NCBI GenBank assembly: GCA_000231825.2
Contig: JH720293.1
Coordinates: 1,550,001 to 1,614,000 of the forward strand
Source: Tetrahymena elliotti 4EA
Taxonomy: Eukaryota; Ciliophora; Oligohymenophorea; Hymenostomatida; Tetrahymenidae
Direction: 5' to 3'
Length of the DNA: 64,000 nucleotides
Positions 49,049 to 61,379 of the stretch are shown in pieces; position 1 is the first letter of the stretch, and each line of letters begins with the position of its first letter. Below the pieces are notes generated by a model. It searched no databases and had not been told where the DNA came from. It saw only the letters and a program-made list of their open reading frames with translations. The translations under genes were made by a program, and so were the position numbers.

Positions 49049-51288
49049 TCAATCTTCAAAATTTCTCACAAAAGGTTTCATATTTTGGGTGTATCTTGCA
49101 GCATCTAATTTAAAGCTCAAAGAATTTATTATCTCTTATTTTATGCTTGCCGAATCTAATCAAGTTAGTTGAATGAGTTAATTTATTAAGATTTAATAAA
49201 AGTAAATATTTACCTTCCATTGGTGGATAAATAATCCCTAATTCTGTATTACTGTTATAAATTTGTGAGTAATCTTTTTCAAATCTTCCCCAAGCAGCTG
49301 CTGTAAAATTATGACTATATATGAGATAATAATTATTTAATTGATTTATAAACTTAAAAATCTATTTATACCTTCCTATATAAATTATAGAATCATCTTT
49401 TATTTGAAGATCATTATCAGTGACAACCATTGTTTTTAAATGAGGTATCACTCCTGTATGGTAAAAATAGTTATCTGGAGAGCAAAATTGATGAAAAATT
49501 GATTTTGGGAAGCTATCTTTTTCATAGTACTTCTAATTAAGTATAACAGGTGAGGCATACTCAGGACCATAAATAGTATCTTCATATATATATTCTGCTG
49601 TGGGAAAAATCAATCTAAATTTTTGATCTATCTAATTTGGATCTTATTTTTTATTTGCTTTATCTTTCTTCAAATCTAGTATTGGCTTATTGGCTGTTGC
49701 ACAAGTATAGAACTCATTTAAAAAAGTATTATCAATACTCCCTAAACTGGTGCATTGATAAGTAATTACTTTTTAATTTTATAATTAATTATTGTTATTA
49801 TTTTGTTAATTTGCATTCTATGTAAAAGCTTATATAATTTTATACATTTTTCCTCTTCCATATTTATATATGTCTGTGTGTCTGCCTACTATACTGCTTA
49901 TTAAAATTATTTTTACTTCAGAATAATCATAATCATCTAAATTTATTTTAAGTAATTCCTAATAATTTATTCCTTAGGGCATCATCTTTTTTACTATTTC
50001 AGTCAATGTAAATCTAAAATCTCCTTCAAAATCCCATTTTTAAGAGAATTATTTTTATTAATTTTTATCTTTTTATTCAGATTTTAATGGAAAATCTTAG
50101 AACCAGAGAGAATTACTCCAAACAGACCAATCACTGACATGAAGATTACCACTACCAATGACCACTCTCAAAAAATCACTAAATCTTATTAGCCATAATT
50201 TTGGGTGAAATGCACCTCCCCATGAAGAAGAAAAGTCTTTAGGTGGATGAATGAGTGTCCAGTTTTTAAATCCATCATTCTCTTTAATGACATCTTTAAT
50301 TGTTTTATCATGCATTGACTTGTCATTGGCTAATACAAACTTTAAAAATTATTTTAATTAATAATAAATTAAGTTAAATTTGCTTTAAAAATTTAAAAAT
50401 TAAATTTTTTTCGCGCAAAAAGAAAATTCTTTTGATATTATTAAAACTCTTGTAGGAGTTAAACTATAAAGTCTAATTTAAAAGACTATAGATTTTCAGT
50501 ACATAAACAAGCAACTAATTTATTTACATGCTTATTAGATTTTAATATAGGCATAAGGAGCTCTGTTTCATATCCATAAGTTGTCATGAATATGGACTAT
50601 ACATCTTATCTCTGTGGTTATTCGTTGAAATCTAAGTTATTAATGATGCTTGTAAATTTTGATGTAAATGAGGCAAAATAAAATTACACTCATAAAATGG
50701 GTTCTTGCAAAATATATCTGAAAAACCTAACATATATGAAGTTTATTCTTCTTTAGGATATTACTTCAGTTTATTTATATAAAATTAGCTTTTTTATTCC
50801 ATAAATTCAAATTTTGTATGGATATTCTACTACATTTAAGGTGCTTTTATTTGTTCTTTTTACAAATTGCTACCTGTCTAAGCACCTGATTTAACAGAAT
50901 TATTTATAGCATTTTACTATGTCTACTACTAAGTATTATCTACTTTTATTTAGTTCCCACTATTTTCTATAATATTATTAGATGCTTAAGCATTCAAAGC
51001 TTATTACTATAGTCTCTACTATTACCTCTGAAGATGCAGTTGCTTATATTATAAGTTAATTTCTTCATATATTTTATCAGCTTCTTCAGTTTATTTTCCT
51101 TTCATATAAGCATTATAATCCCTTTTTTTGCTATTAATTTACTAATTCTAGCTATCCATTTTTTATGATGCTATCTTTTGTTAATTTTTTTAAATTATGA
51201 AAAATTGTTTCTTTTTCTTTAAATCTATTTAAAACTTCTCTAAAAATTCTGATGATTAAGCTGATAATTAATTATTGATTATTTTCAT
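49049..51288 (-). CDS. Tyrosyl-DNA phosphodiesterase (TDP1 family)
   Basis: Five exons (51288-50727, 50688-50528, 50339-49372, 49314-49214, 49155-49049) sum to 1,899 nt, 632 residues. Two HKD-type half-sites are visible. The first is AFHPKLWLIRFSDFLRVVIG followed by SGNLHVSDWS (His, Lys, then the Asn-containing strand). The second is VIPHLKTMVVTDNDL followed by SHNFTAAAWGRFEKD and NTELGIIYPP. Upstream, the block FMTTYGYETELLMPILKS matches the substrate-groove region of plant/protist members. The first His attacks the 3'-phosphotyrosyl bond left by trapped topoisomerase I and the second His resolves the intermediate; the enzyme would act in nuclear DNA repair. The N-terminal 180 residues are Gln/Asn-rich and not conserved. 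The first intron is only 38 nt and is the weakest junction. It is transcribed divergently from the next gene, only 147 bp away. Confidence 0.85.
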
Positions 51289-51435
51289 TCTGTCACATAG
51301 ATTTTTTTTCTGATTGTTTGCGCCTCTTTTTGCTTTTTACAAACTAAACAGAAATTCTTTTTTTATTAATTAATAAATAATAATTATCTAACAAAAGATA
51401 AAAGCTTAATAAAAACAACCACTTATTGTACAAGT
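51289..51435. promoter_or_regulatory. 147-bp divergent promoter region (inferred)
   Basis: Only 147 bp separate the start codons of the TDP1-like gene (minus) and the large plus-strand gene, so both promoters must lie here or inside the neighbouring transcripts. The segment is A/T-rich; no conserved element can be named. Inferred from gene positions alone. Confidence 0.4.
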
Positions 51436-54400
51436 ATGAAAGTTATAACAAAGCTGGAGGATATAACAAGATTGCTAAAAAGTAGAGACTAAGGCCAAGA
51501 TCAAGACAATAAAAAATTACTTTTTGCCTTTGACGGACACAATTTTAGTTCTGTAAATAAATTAGAAACTCTATTTAAATGTATTTCAAAAATACCTAGC
51601 AATATATGTAATATAAGTGATATTTAGATTAAAATTAGTAATGTTCAAAATAGTAGTGAGAGCTTGTATGAAGATTTAAAGCACTTGTTGAAATTGTTGA
51701 ATTTTTAGAATTTGTAGTTATAATTTGACTTAGTAAACTTTACTTAAGATCCTTTAACAGATGTCTGCTCTATATTCTTAAAGTTAATAACAGAAGTAGC
51801 TAAAAAAATATCATAAGGAATCACAGAATAAGGCAAATCTTTTAAATTGAAATTTAATATTGAAAATTAACTTTCAGTAGAAATAAATTAATAAATAGTG
51901 TCAATTAATTATTTTGAAAATATGGTCATAGGATAAAGGATTTCAGGATTTATTGAGCTTCTTACTGCTTTAAAAACATTCACTAAGATATTTTAGTTAT
52001 ATTTTAAAAGTAATCCTCTTACTTAATAAGAAAAATGTGATCTTATTTAATAGTTAGAAGATTTTACTTTAGTAGAAAAGCAAAAATTAACAATTAATTT
52101 TTAAGACAAAAATTTAATATTTGAAAATCTTTTAAGAAATAAAAATTTGAAAAATGGTGTCTACATTTACAAACAAGAGAACAATAACATTTTATCAGCT
52201 TCTATTTAATTATAAGATGATATTAAGAATTTTCAGATAATTGAATAAAGATAAGTAGTTTTGAATAAAGTTGCATAAAAATTTAGTTTATATCTTAATG
52301 CCTAAAAATGGAGCTAGTCCTTAAATATTTAACAATGCATAAATTCATGGAAAATGAAAAAATTGGTTGACATTAAATTGAATATCAGTGCAAATCTTTT
52401 AAGTCAGAGTTTTTCTGAGGTAATTAAATAATTTTTACAAAATCAAAAAAATAGGCTAAAACATGTTAGTATAACTTTGAATAACTATGAATATACTGAA
52501 CAAAATTCAAGGATTTTTACACCAATAGATTAATTGTCATTTTTAGAAAATTTAAAAATTGAAATTTAAGAAAGAAATAACTTTTTATCTGGCTTAATGG
52601 ATACAACTTTTTTTTCTTCTCGTTTAGAAAATCTTAAACATATTGAAATCATTTTAGATTATTAAAATTTGAGAATTTATAAATTTTTAAGCTTTGTTAG
52701 TCATGCAATTAATGTAGAATGCGTTAATATTAAGACTAAATGTTTATTGAAAGATGAAATAACATTAAAAGATGATAAAATTAAAGTTCTTTTAAAGAAT
52801 AAAACAATTTCATCAGAAATATTTGATTATTTTAATGAGGAAAATTTTAAACTGAAGAAAAGATATTCTTTAGAGATAATTTTATCAAATTTTGTTTCAA
52901 ATGAATTAATTGAAAGTCTAGATCATAAATTGGACTCTTTTTCAAATTAGCTAAAGTCAATTTAAATTGATTTTTAGCAGAGTTATTTTGATTTGGAATT
53001 AAATCTATTTTAAGAAATAAAGAGAGAGAGAGCTTTTTGTATTTACATGGATAATTAAAAAATTTTTGAAAAATATGAATTCAAATATGTCTTTATCAAA
53101 ATTGATGATAGATACATTCATAATCTCTAAAAGCTCTACCCTGAATAATAAATTTAAAATCTTTGGAATTTAAATTAGGTATTAGAAAACAATAACATAA
53201 TTATAGATAATGACGTTATTTAAAATGCAAATCCTTAATAATAGGATGTTGTTATAATAGAAGAAAACGAAATTTATCAGTAATAAGAGTAAAATAATTC
53301 TGGCTAAGAGCAAATTCAAGACTAAAATCCTGATGAATTAATAGTAATAGAAGATGGTAATGCATTAGAAAATTAGAAAAAGCCAAAAAAGATAAAATCT
53401 AAAAGAAATAAAGAAATAGAAAAATCTATTTACAACTGCCCTGAACAATTTAAAAATTTATTAGAAATTTTTAAATCATTTGAAATGTATGAAAATATAG
53501 AGTTAGATTTTTCTTATGTGATTTCAGAATAGTTTTTTGAGTTGTTTAACAAAAATCTTTCACTTTTTAGAAAAGCTAAGAAAATTAATTTGAATTTTTC
53601 ATTCAACTAGTTAAATCCAAATAAGCTTATTAAATGGTAGAATTTATGGTCTAATTTTATTCAAGCTTAAACCATTTCAGTTAATTTTTCTAATAATCCA
53701 TAAATTTGCAACTAATCAGGTCTCTTTATCTTTAGTAATTTCAAAAAATGCAGGAAAAATTTAATTCAATTGGATATAGATCTTTCTTCTACTTCTGTGA
53801 AATAAAAAGTACTATTTTAATTAAGTAACAAAATATCACAGTTTAATTTGTTGAGAGTTTTTAGTTTGAATATAAGCCACACATCTAACTAAAATGTCAT
53901 AAAAATTTAATTCATAAAAGATCTATTTGAATCTTTGAATTAGAAATTCTTACCTTCCTTGGAAAAATTAACTATTAAGGCAGCTTAAAGTGCTTTACAA
54001 ATAGACCAGAATTTTTATGATATTTTAGCATATAATATTCCTTAGCTTTCACAAAATTTAAAAGTGCTAAAATTAAATTTTAGCTAAAATCGTTCCTTAG
54101 AAAAAGTCAGTCAAAAGGATTTCTTATACTCCCTTTCAAAATTGCCTCAAGATTTGGTTTAGCTTAGTCTAAATATAGAATAAATTTATGACTATACTGA
54201 GGACTAACTTTTTACTTTTTTGAAAATTGGATAATTTTTCAAAAGATATGAGTAGCTTGAGAAAATTAAAATTAAATCAAACAAATATGCTTAAGTTGAT
54301 ATCTAAAAATATGCATTGGAGGTATTGAAATTTTTGAATCAGATTAATCACTATTATCTTAAGAAGCTCAGTATAGATATCTATCAATTTTAAATTTAGA

Positions 54401-54564
54401 TAAACTCCTAGTACAGGGAAGATAAAGACAATCAAAACATAGAATTCATAAACAGTCTAGACAATAACTTAAATTATTAGTTTAAAAATCAGCTTGCTGA
54501 GATATTATTAAACTTATCTCCAAATTTAAATTTATCTTAAAAGATTTTAAAATTAATTTAATGA
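51436..54564 (+). CDS. Large intronless helical/LRR-like protein, copy 1 (1,042 residues)
   Basis: An uninterrupted frame of 1,043 codons, unusual here because most neighbours are intron-rich. Many TAA/TAG codons encode Gln. The sequence repeatedly alternates short strands (LKLNFS, LVQLSLNIEQI, LEKLTIKAA, FSLNISH) with helices, the irregular leucine-rich-repeat pattern common in ciliates, with LxxLxL spacing near residues 500-1,000. An acidic, Gln-rich linker (IIEENEIYQQQEQNNSGQEQ) splits the protein at about residue 620. No enzyme motif is seen. It shares N-terminal features (LETLFKCISKIPSNI against PNFLKRLSQIPSNI), overall size, lack of introns and orientation with the following gene, suggesting tandem duplication. 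Function unknown; LRR-like folds usually bind proteins. Confidence 0.78.
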
Positions 54565-54834
54565 TCATTTTTTTGTACATTTATTTGTCTTTTGTTTTTA
54601 ATTCAAATTTTTATTTATTATTATAAATAACTAAAATTGGTACTTAAAATCAAATTTCTATGTTGATACACTAAATACTTTCCTAGATATGTATTTCCCA
54701 CTCAATTTAACAATTTTTGATTATCTAAGAATATATCATTCATTCATTCCTTGCTTTTTATTTCATTTTTTATTTTAATTAAGATAATAATTAACTATAT
54801 TAATTAGTAGAAAAAGAATTCAAAATAACAAAAG
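54565..54834. other. Spacer between tandem paralogs
   Basis: 270 bp, A/T-rich, no features; both flanking genes are on the plus strand. Confidence 0.5.
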
Positions 54835-57800
54835 ATGATTATCTCTGATTTGTAGGCCATACATAAATTAGTAAAAAAGATAGATTACTAAAATGAAACC
54901 TAAATTACAATCAACCTTGTATCTTAATCTTTTGATTAAAAATCTTTTCCGAACTTCCTCAAAAGATTATCCTAAATACCTAGCAATATTAAATTTTTAG
55001 AAATCATAATGTAAGATAATCTGTATGAAGATGATTATTCACCTGATGACAGCGATTTCTCTAATTTAAATCTTAAATAAATTAAAGCTTCAGGATTAAA
55101 GTTATTTTTTGAAAATATATACAATGGTTAAAGCTAGAATGAAATTAACCTTTTGGTGAAACTTGGAAAAGATTTTTTAGAAGATAAGTATTAAAACGAA
55201 GATCTAAGTCATGTAGAGTTAATTGGATAAAAAGGTTTTGAATTTATCTTAAAAGGCAAATAACTTATACTTAAATACAAAGAAGATTTAAAAGAAGAAA
55301 ATTTAAGTATTTTTAAAGATATTAATTTTATGATATAAAAATGGCCAAAATAATTTGAATTTATTGATATAAAAATAATTGACACAAAAAATAATGTTAT
55401 TAAATCTGAGAGAATTTAAGAACTTATGTCTTTTATTCCAAAATATAAAGAGGCATAAGTTATAGCACTAGAAATAAATGCCAATATAGATTTGAATAAA
55501 TAGTCAGTTTTAGATTCGCTTTATCAATTAAAGAGAAAAAGCCTAAATTCATTTTCTTTTATTATAAAAGGAAATTAGTCATTTAACTTGTTAGATTAGT
55601 TAACAGATTTGAATACTAATTTAAGTTTTGCAAATTTTTTTTATCAACAAAATAATAACAAATTGGAAGTCAAACTTATAAATAAAAGCCTAGAAGTAAC
55701 CACAAACATCCTAATTTTAGACAATTAAAAAAGTTTAAAATATAATTTTTAATCATGGAGATTAGAAAGATTATAAAAACTAATGATTCAAAATAAAGGA
55801 GTTTAAATATATCGTACTATCCTTTAAAATGATCACTTTAAATAACTAAAAGAATTAACTCTAGATATATCACCTCACTTAGAAATACCAAAACCATTAG
55901 TGAATTGTAGCTCAAGTTTAGGTACTTTAAAGAAACTTGATTTAAGCCTAGCATATTTTCCAAACTAAAAAGATTAGCTTTCAAGCCTTTGTGACATGAT
56001 CATACATCTTAAAAAATTAAAGAAATTATCTTTCAAAATTTAATTGGAGAATTCCCATTATTAAATTACAGAAGTTATTTCATAGAAATTTTAAGATTTA
56101 ACCAAAAAAATTAGGGATTTTAATTTAGTATTGGAAGGAAATAGGCTTTTTAATAGCTTAAACAATTTAAATAATGACCAAATACTTATTTAGGGATTTA
56201 TTCCAGTTTTATTTTAATCTTCAAAAATCAAGAGTTTTATTGTATAAATATAGAAGTTTAATTATATTTTTTACAATTAATAGGATTGTTAGATAAGATT
56301 ACCTAGATTGAATTTAAGTATTGATACATTTATAGAGCAGTTATCTTATTTTTCATTTGATACTCTGTAAAATGAAAATATAAAAAATGTTGATTTAGAT
56401 GTCACGATAAATGACAAAGTTTCAGGTGGAAATAATATAATGAGAGAATTAATGGCTCATCTAAAACCAACTACAGAAAAATTAAAGATATCAATTAATA
56501 CCACTTATACTGATAGCTTTTTTGATTTTGATTTTGAACTCAAAAATGAAAATTTAGAATTAATAATACATTTTAACAGAAATTAAATCTTGTTTTTTCA
56601 CCAAAATTTCACAATAATGTAGTTTTTAGAAAAACATATTTAACTCATAAATTAGAAAGCTAACTAATTTAAAAATAATTAAAAATAATCTAAAGGACAA
56701 AGTAATTAAAATGGATAGCAATAAATTATTTCATAGAGCAATTAGTAAATTAATAGTAAAGGAAGAGATGAAGATTCTGAAATGATAATTGAAGAAAAAA
56801 AAGTTGATACTTCAGATGAAATAAATTATAAAAATGTTTATTAAAAATGTTATTAATTTATAACTAACAAAAAAAAAGAATGTTAAATAACATTTGAATG
56901 CTACAATTCCTAATTCACAGAGTATCTATTAGAAAACATTCCACAAACAAATAAAATCTAAATTCTACTAAAAGAAGGAAATGAAACTTAAACTTTTGAG
57001 AAGTGTTAAAATAATGAAATAAAAGTTTAATGTCTTCTAAGTAGATTTGAATTTTTTAATTAACTTTTGTAGAAATTCCCTCAGTCATAAAACATATATT
57101 TTGAAATAGCAGAAAAGCAAAAAAAGAAATAAAAATTTGTTTTAAGTGAAAACAATAAATAGGAAGTATGTTTCTATTAAAATAATTTTAATTTATTCAA
57201 ATAACTCTACTAGTAATACCCTTAATCTTAAGATATTAAATTTCAGTGGGTTGATGATAGTAAATAAACATAAGAATTTGTTGTCTATGAAAATAATAAA
57301 TAAAAAATTAATTTTTATAAAGAAAATTTTGATTTTTTCTATGATTTGGTTTAAACATTTCCAAAATCTTAGAATATTTAAATTACTTTTATAGAAGATA
57401 AAATTGTCAAAAATATACCTTACAGTTATTAGAGTAGAAGGAATAGAAATAATAAATAAAAACCAAAAGAAGATGAAGAAGAAAGAAAAGTTTAAGAATT
57501 TTTTGTCAATGATTAAAATGAACAAAAAATATCATTTTATTTTGATTAATTAGATTTTTTCGAAGACTTGCTTGAAAAATTTACTAGGTCTAAGAATATA
57601 GAGTTTAAGATGTTTGAAAAATAAAAATAGGATTAAAGATTTAAAATTAATTCAAAAAATGAATTATTCTTATCATGCTACTCAGAAAAATTCAATTTTT
57701 TCTTAGACTTTTAAAAAAAATTTCCTGAATCTAAAATGTCAAAGCTTGAAATTATTTTTAATGAAAATAAAATAGATCTAAAAGAAATTATTTCAGAGGT

Positions 57801-58710
57801 TTAAAAATAAAAAGCCCATGAATTTATTTTCAATTTTTCTAAATGCTAGATGCATAATTAAGAATCCGTTGACTAATTAAAATAAATTTCTAAACTGAAA
57901 AAAAATCTAAAATTAATATCTATTAATTTATCAGAAACAAAAATAAGATAAAAGGGCTTTTAAAACCTTATCAATAGATTATCTAAGTTTAAAAAGCTTA
58001 AAAATTTAGAACTAGATATAAGTAACACTAAGTCTCCTTATAGTTTAAACCAAAAACTAATACTTGAAGTCATTAATTTATTACTAAGCAAAAATATGAG
58101 TAATATAATTAATTTTACATTCAAAGCAAGTACTACTCATTTTATGATTAATTCAGAAATATCTTTGTATCTTGAAAAGTTATTTCAAAACGCAGAGCCA
58201 TCATTAAAAAAATTACACCTAGATTTTTCTAATAATAATATCTCTCTAGCAGATATCAAATAGTTAAAATTTTTCAGGTATTTCCCTGAAAGTTTAGATT
58301 ATTTTTACTTAAGTTTGAGCAGCATAAACTAAGTATAGCTTCCAAGTTTAACTAAGATGGTAGTTGATCTCTCAAAATTTGTATAAAGAACTAAAATCAA
58401 TGATTTATCAATATTATTACCCAGGAATTTATAAGGCACATATACTGAAGATTACTTTTATTTGATATAAAATCTGTTTTTGATTTTGCTCCATAATAAA
58501 TGCAAAAATATTTAAATCACAACAGTTAATTTTACTTTTTGTAAAAAAGATAACAAACTTCAGGATTTCTCCTTCTAAAACTTAATTAGTAGGATTGATA
58601 ATATCACTCATGATTAAAAAAGAAATTTGGTAACATAGCTTTGTAATTTTATTCTTAATAATTTACCAATTGATTTCAAAATTACAACTTAGTTTGAATA
58701 AATGATTTGA
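54835..58710 (+). CDS. Large intronless helical/LRR-like protein, copy 2 (1,291 residues)
   Basis: Another uninterrupted frame, 1,292 codons, ending in TGA. The N-terminal 600 residues and C-terminal 300 residues resemble copy 1 in pattern: alternating strand and helix blocks with LKKLDLSLAYF, FNLVLEG, LKNLELDISNT and KKLHLDFSNNNIS, typical of irregular leucine-rich repeats. The middle differs: after a Gln/Ser-rich linker with an acidic stretch (DEDSEMIIEEKKVD), a 47-residue unit is repeated about five times (listed separately). The protein is about 250 residues longer than copy 1, roughly the size of this repeat array, so the array probably expanded after duplication or was lost in copy 1. 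No catalytic motif or membrane span is seen. Function unknown. Confidence 0.78.
56955..57780 (+). repeat. In-frame 47-residue repeat, about five copies
   Basis: Units follow the pattern (Q)xFxVxxNNKQ-x-I-x-FY-x2-NF-x-FF-x2-L-x2-FPxSQNIxF. Clear copies carry FVLSENNKQEVCFYQNNF, FVVYENNKQKINFYKENF, FFVNDQNEQKISFYFDQL and an eroded FKINSKNELFLSCYSEKF; a first, weaker copy precedes them. Between the two best copies the spacing is 141 bp. Copies are more alike in protein than in DNA, so the array is not recent. Confidence 0.8.
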
Positions 58711-59438
58711 TCATTATCTTATTTTATTTTTTGTTTTTATCTTAGTTGTTTTGTTAGCATTAAATTACTTATCAAAATTTTTGGGGTTAAAATTTGTTTA
58801 ATTGCATTACATTTTGCATTTCATTTTAAATATTTTTTTATGAGAAATCTTACAATAAAATCTTAAATTTTGCTTTTTTGAAATTACTTTTAAAAATAAT
58901 CAATAAATTGATATCATTAAAATGAAATTTTTGTTTTTAAATATAAAATCTCAAAAAGTAAGAAATATTTTCTTTCCCTAAAATTATTATTAAATTAAAA
59001 TAAAGAAGAACAGAAATGTAATAATATGCTACTTTTGCAATTAAGAACTATCAAATTTTGTGATTAAAAAAAAAAATATAGATTTTTAAAAATTTAATTA
59101 AATAAGAACCACTTTTGAATTGTTATTTATTAAGAAGACATAGTAAAAAGAATGTTAGATCTTCTTAAAAATAAATTCAAAACTACTAAAAATTCCTTAA
59201 GTTAGTTTTAAACAAAAAGTATCCCTTCAAAAATATGTTAAGAAATAAACAATATATTTTTATCAATCTTAACAACAATTAATATGAATAATTCTTTATT
59301 TTTAGTGAAAAAAGAGAGGTTGATAGATAGATAGATTTTCAAACCAAATTTTAGTTTTTATAAAAAAGATAAAATATGAAAACATAAAAACTGAATAAAT
59401 TCTTTTATTTTGTTTAAGATTGAAAATTAAATTTTTAA
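58711..59438. other. Convergent intergenic region
   Basis: Between copy 2 (plus) and the PRPP synthetase gene (minus). A/T-rich with a short GATA run near 59322. No gene seen. Confidence 0.6.
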
Positions 59439-61379
59439 TCATTATCTTTTCTCGCTAGGCTTTAAATTGAATAAATCAGCAACAGATTATTTCTTTTGGA
59501 CTCTGTAGATGGTTTCAGCCAAGAGAGGAGCTAAATTTTAAAAAAATAATTTTATTTTTCTTTATAAAAAATGTAAATTAAAGGTTTTTTTACCAACAGA
59601 AAGACGGGTGATCTAGTCAATATTTTCCTCACCAGGTTTCTTAGGAGTAGTGTTAGTAACAACAATATTTTCAAGGACAGAGTTTCTAATATTGTTAAAA
59701 GCATTACCAGAGAAAAGTCCGTGAGTGGCAAATGCACTAACTCCAACTGCACCAAAACTCTTTAAAGTTTTAGCAGCTTCACATAAAGTACCCTATTTGT
59801 AATTAATGATTAAATTAAAATAAATTAATTTAAAAATTTGTAAATGTACAGCAGTATCAATCATATCGTCAATAATAATAGCATGTTTGCCTTCAACTGT
59901 ACCAACTAAGTTCATTTGAGCAATCTTACCAGGAGCTTCTCTTTATTTAATAATCATAGCAAGAGAGCATTCTTATCCAGTTTTTTTATTGAATAATTCT
60001 TAAAACTTTTTAGCTCTTGCGACACCACCAGCATCAGGACTAACAATGACTGTGTTGGATAAATTTATATTACCTTATTAAACGAAATAGTTCAAAGCAA
60101 CAACATTAGCCTATTATTAAATAAATAAATATCAATTATTATTTAATTTATTATTCTGATAAATTTTAAAAATGTTTTTAAAAAAGTATGATGAGTAATT
60201 TTAAATTTTACTTCCAAGTTATCGACGGGGACTCTGGGACCAAAGAAACCTTGGATTTAACCACAATGGAGATCAATACTAATAACTCTGTCAACTCCAA
60301 CAGTTTCTAAAAGTCTAGCAACATCAGCAGCACTAATAGGAACTCTGGGAGCAGTTTTTCTATCCTATTTAAAAGATAAATTCAGTTAGTTTATTTTTAT
60401 TTCTATCAAATAATAAATAAAATAAATAGCTAATTCGTTTTTAATTTAAAATCATTTGCTTATTTAATTCATCTATCTATCTATTTACTGCTATGTGTAT
60501 AACTATTCCCTAATCTATAATAATTTGAATTTAGAATTTTAAAACATACTTGACGAGAGTAACCATAATAGGGGACAAGGACGTTGATCTTTCTAGCAGA
60601 AGCTCTTCTCAAAGTAGAAACTAAGAGTAATAATTCCATTAAATTTTCATTAACAGGAGTGCAAGTAGGCTATTAATAATAAATGTTTATTCAGTAAATA
60701 AAAAACAAAAACAAATTTAGAGGAGAATATTTCAATCATTTTAAATAATAAATATAGATCTTAAAAGCTTTGCTTACTTGAACAACGTAGATATCTTTTC
60801 CTCTGACACTTTCATTGATCTATTTTAAATAAATTTATTTTAGTTTTTGCCAATAGCCATAAAAAAGAGTTAATAATTGTTAGATCTTATTATGTAAAGA
60901 TTCAAAATGTGTTAAATTGAATGGTTTACTGAAATTGCAACTTCACCATCAGCAAATCTACTAAGTTGGCAGTCACCTAACTTGATACCCAAAATCTTAG
61001 CGATTTCTAAAGTTTTAGAGAATGAAAAATTAAGATCATATAAATCAATACTCAATAAATAGTTTATTTACCATCAGCTAAATCTTGATTTGCATTTCCT
61101 GAGAAGAGAACAACGTTTGAGCTAAAATAAAAATAAGCAAATGAGAGATAAAACTTTAAAGAAAGTAGTTTTTGGTTACAAGAAGTTATCTAATTCAGGG
61201 ATTTAACGGTGGTATTGTTCTTTAAGTTTTGCATCAAAGGGAGTAGAATTGTAGGCATTGGCTTTTTGATGGAAATTGTAAAATCTTTCAAGGCAAACAA
61301 GTGAAGCAAATCCTAAAATCTTAGTATTTCTTGATGTGTTGGCAAAAAGTCTTTATCCGAATTTAAAGAAATTGTTCAT
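59439..61379 (-). CDS. Ribose-phosphate pyrophosphokinase (PRPP synthetase), class I
   Basis: Nine exons (61379-61180, 61121-61072, 61006-60930, 60819-60778, 60669-60550, 60364-60212, 60110-59850, 59792-59594, 59530-59439) total 1,194 nt, 397 residues. It makes PRPP from ribose 5-phosphate and ATP for nucleotide, His and NAD synthesis. Family elements in order: [43 protein letters not shown], the flexible loop [19 protein letters not shown] with the ATP-binding residues, [15 protein letters not shown], and the ribose-phosphate loop [13 protein letters not shown]. All key residues are present. The DDMIDTAGT loop is the form usual in bacteria and organelles rather than the animal DDMADTCGT. A 67-residue N-terminal extension ([20 protein letters not shown]) is basic and could target a mitochondrion or other organelle. 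Many exons end exactly at conserved motif borders. Confidence 0.95.

Noticed and set aside
57193..57525. 110-codon minus-strand frame rich in Phe and Ile
   Set aside because: It is the antisense of the Asn/Lys/Gln-rich repeat in the long plus-strand gene and has the hydrophobic bias expected of such an antisense frame.
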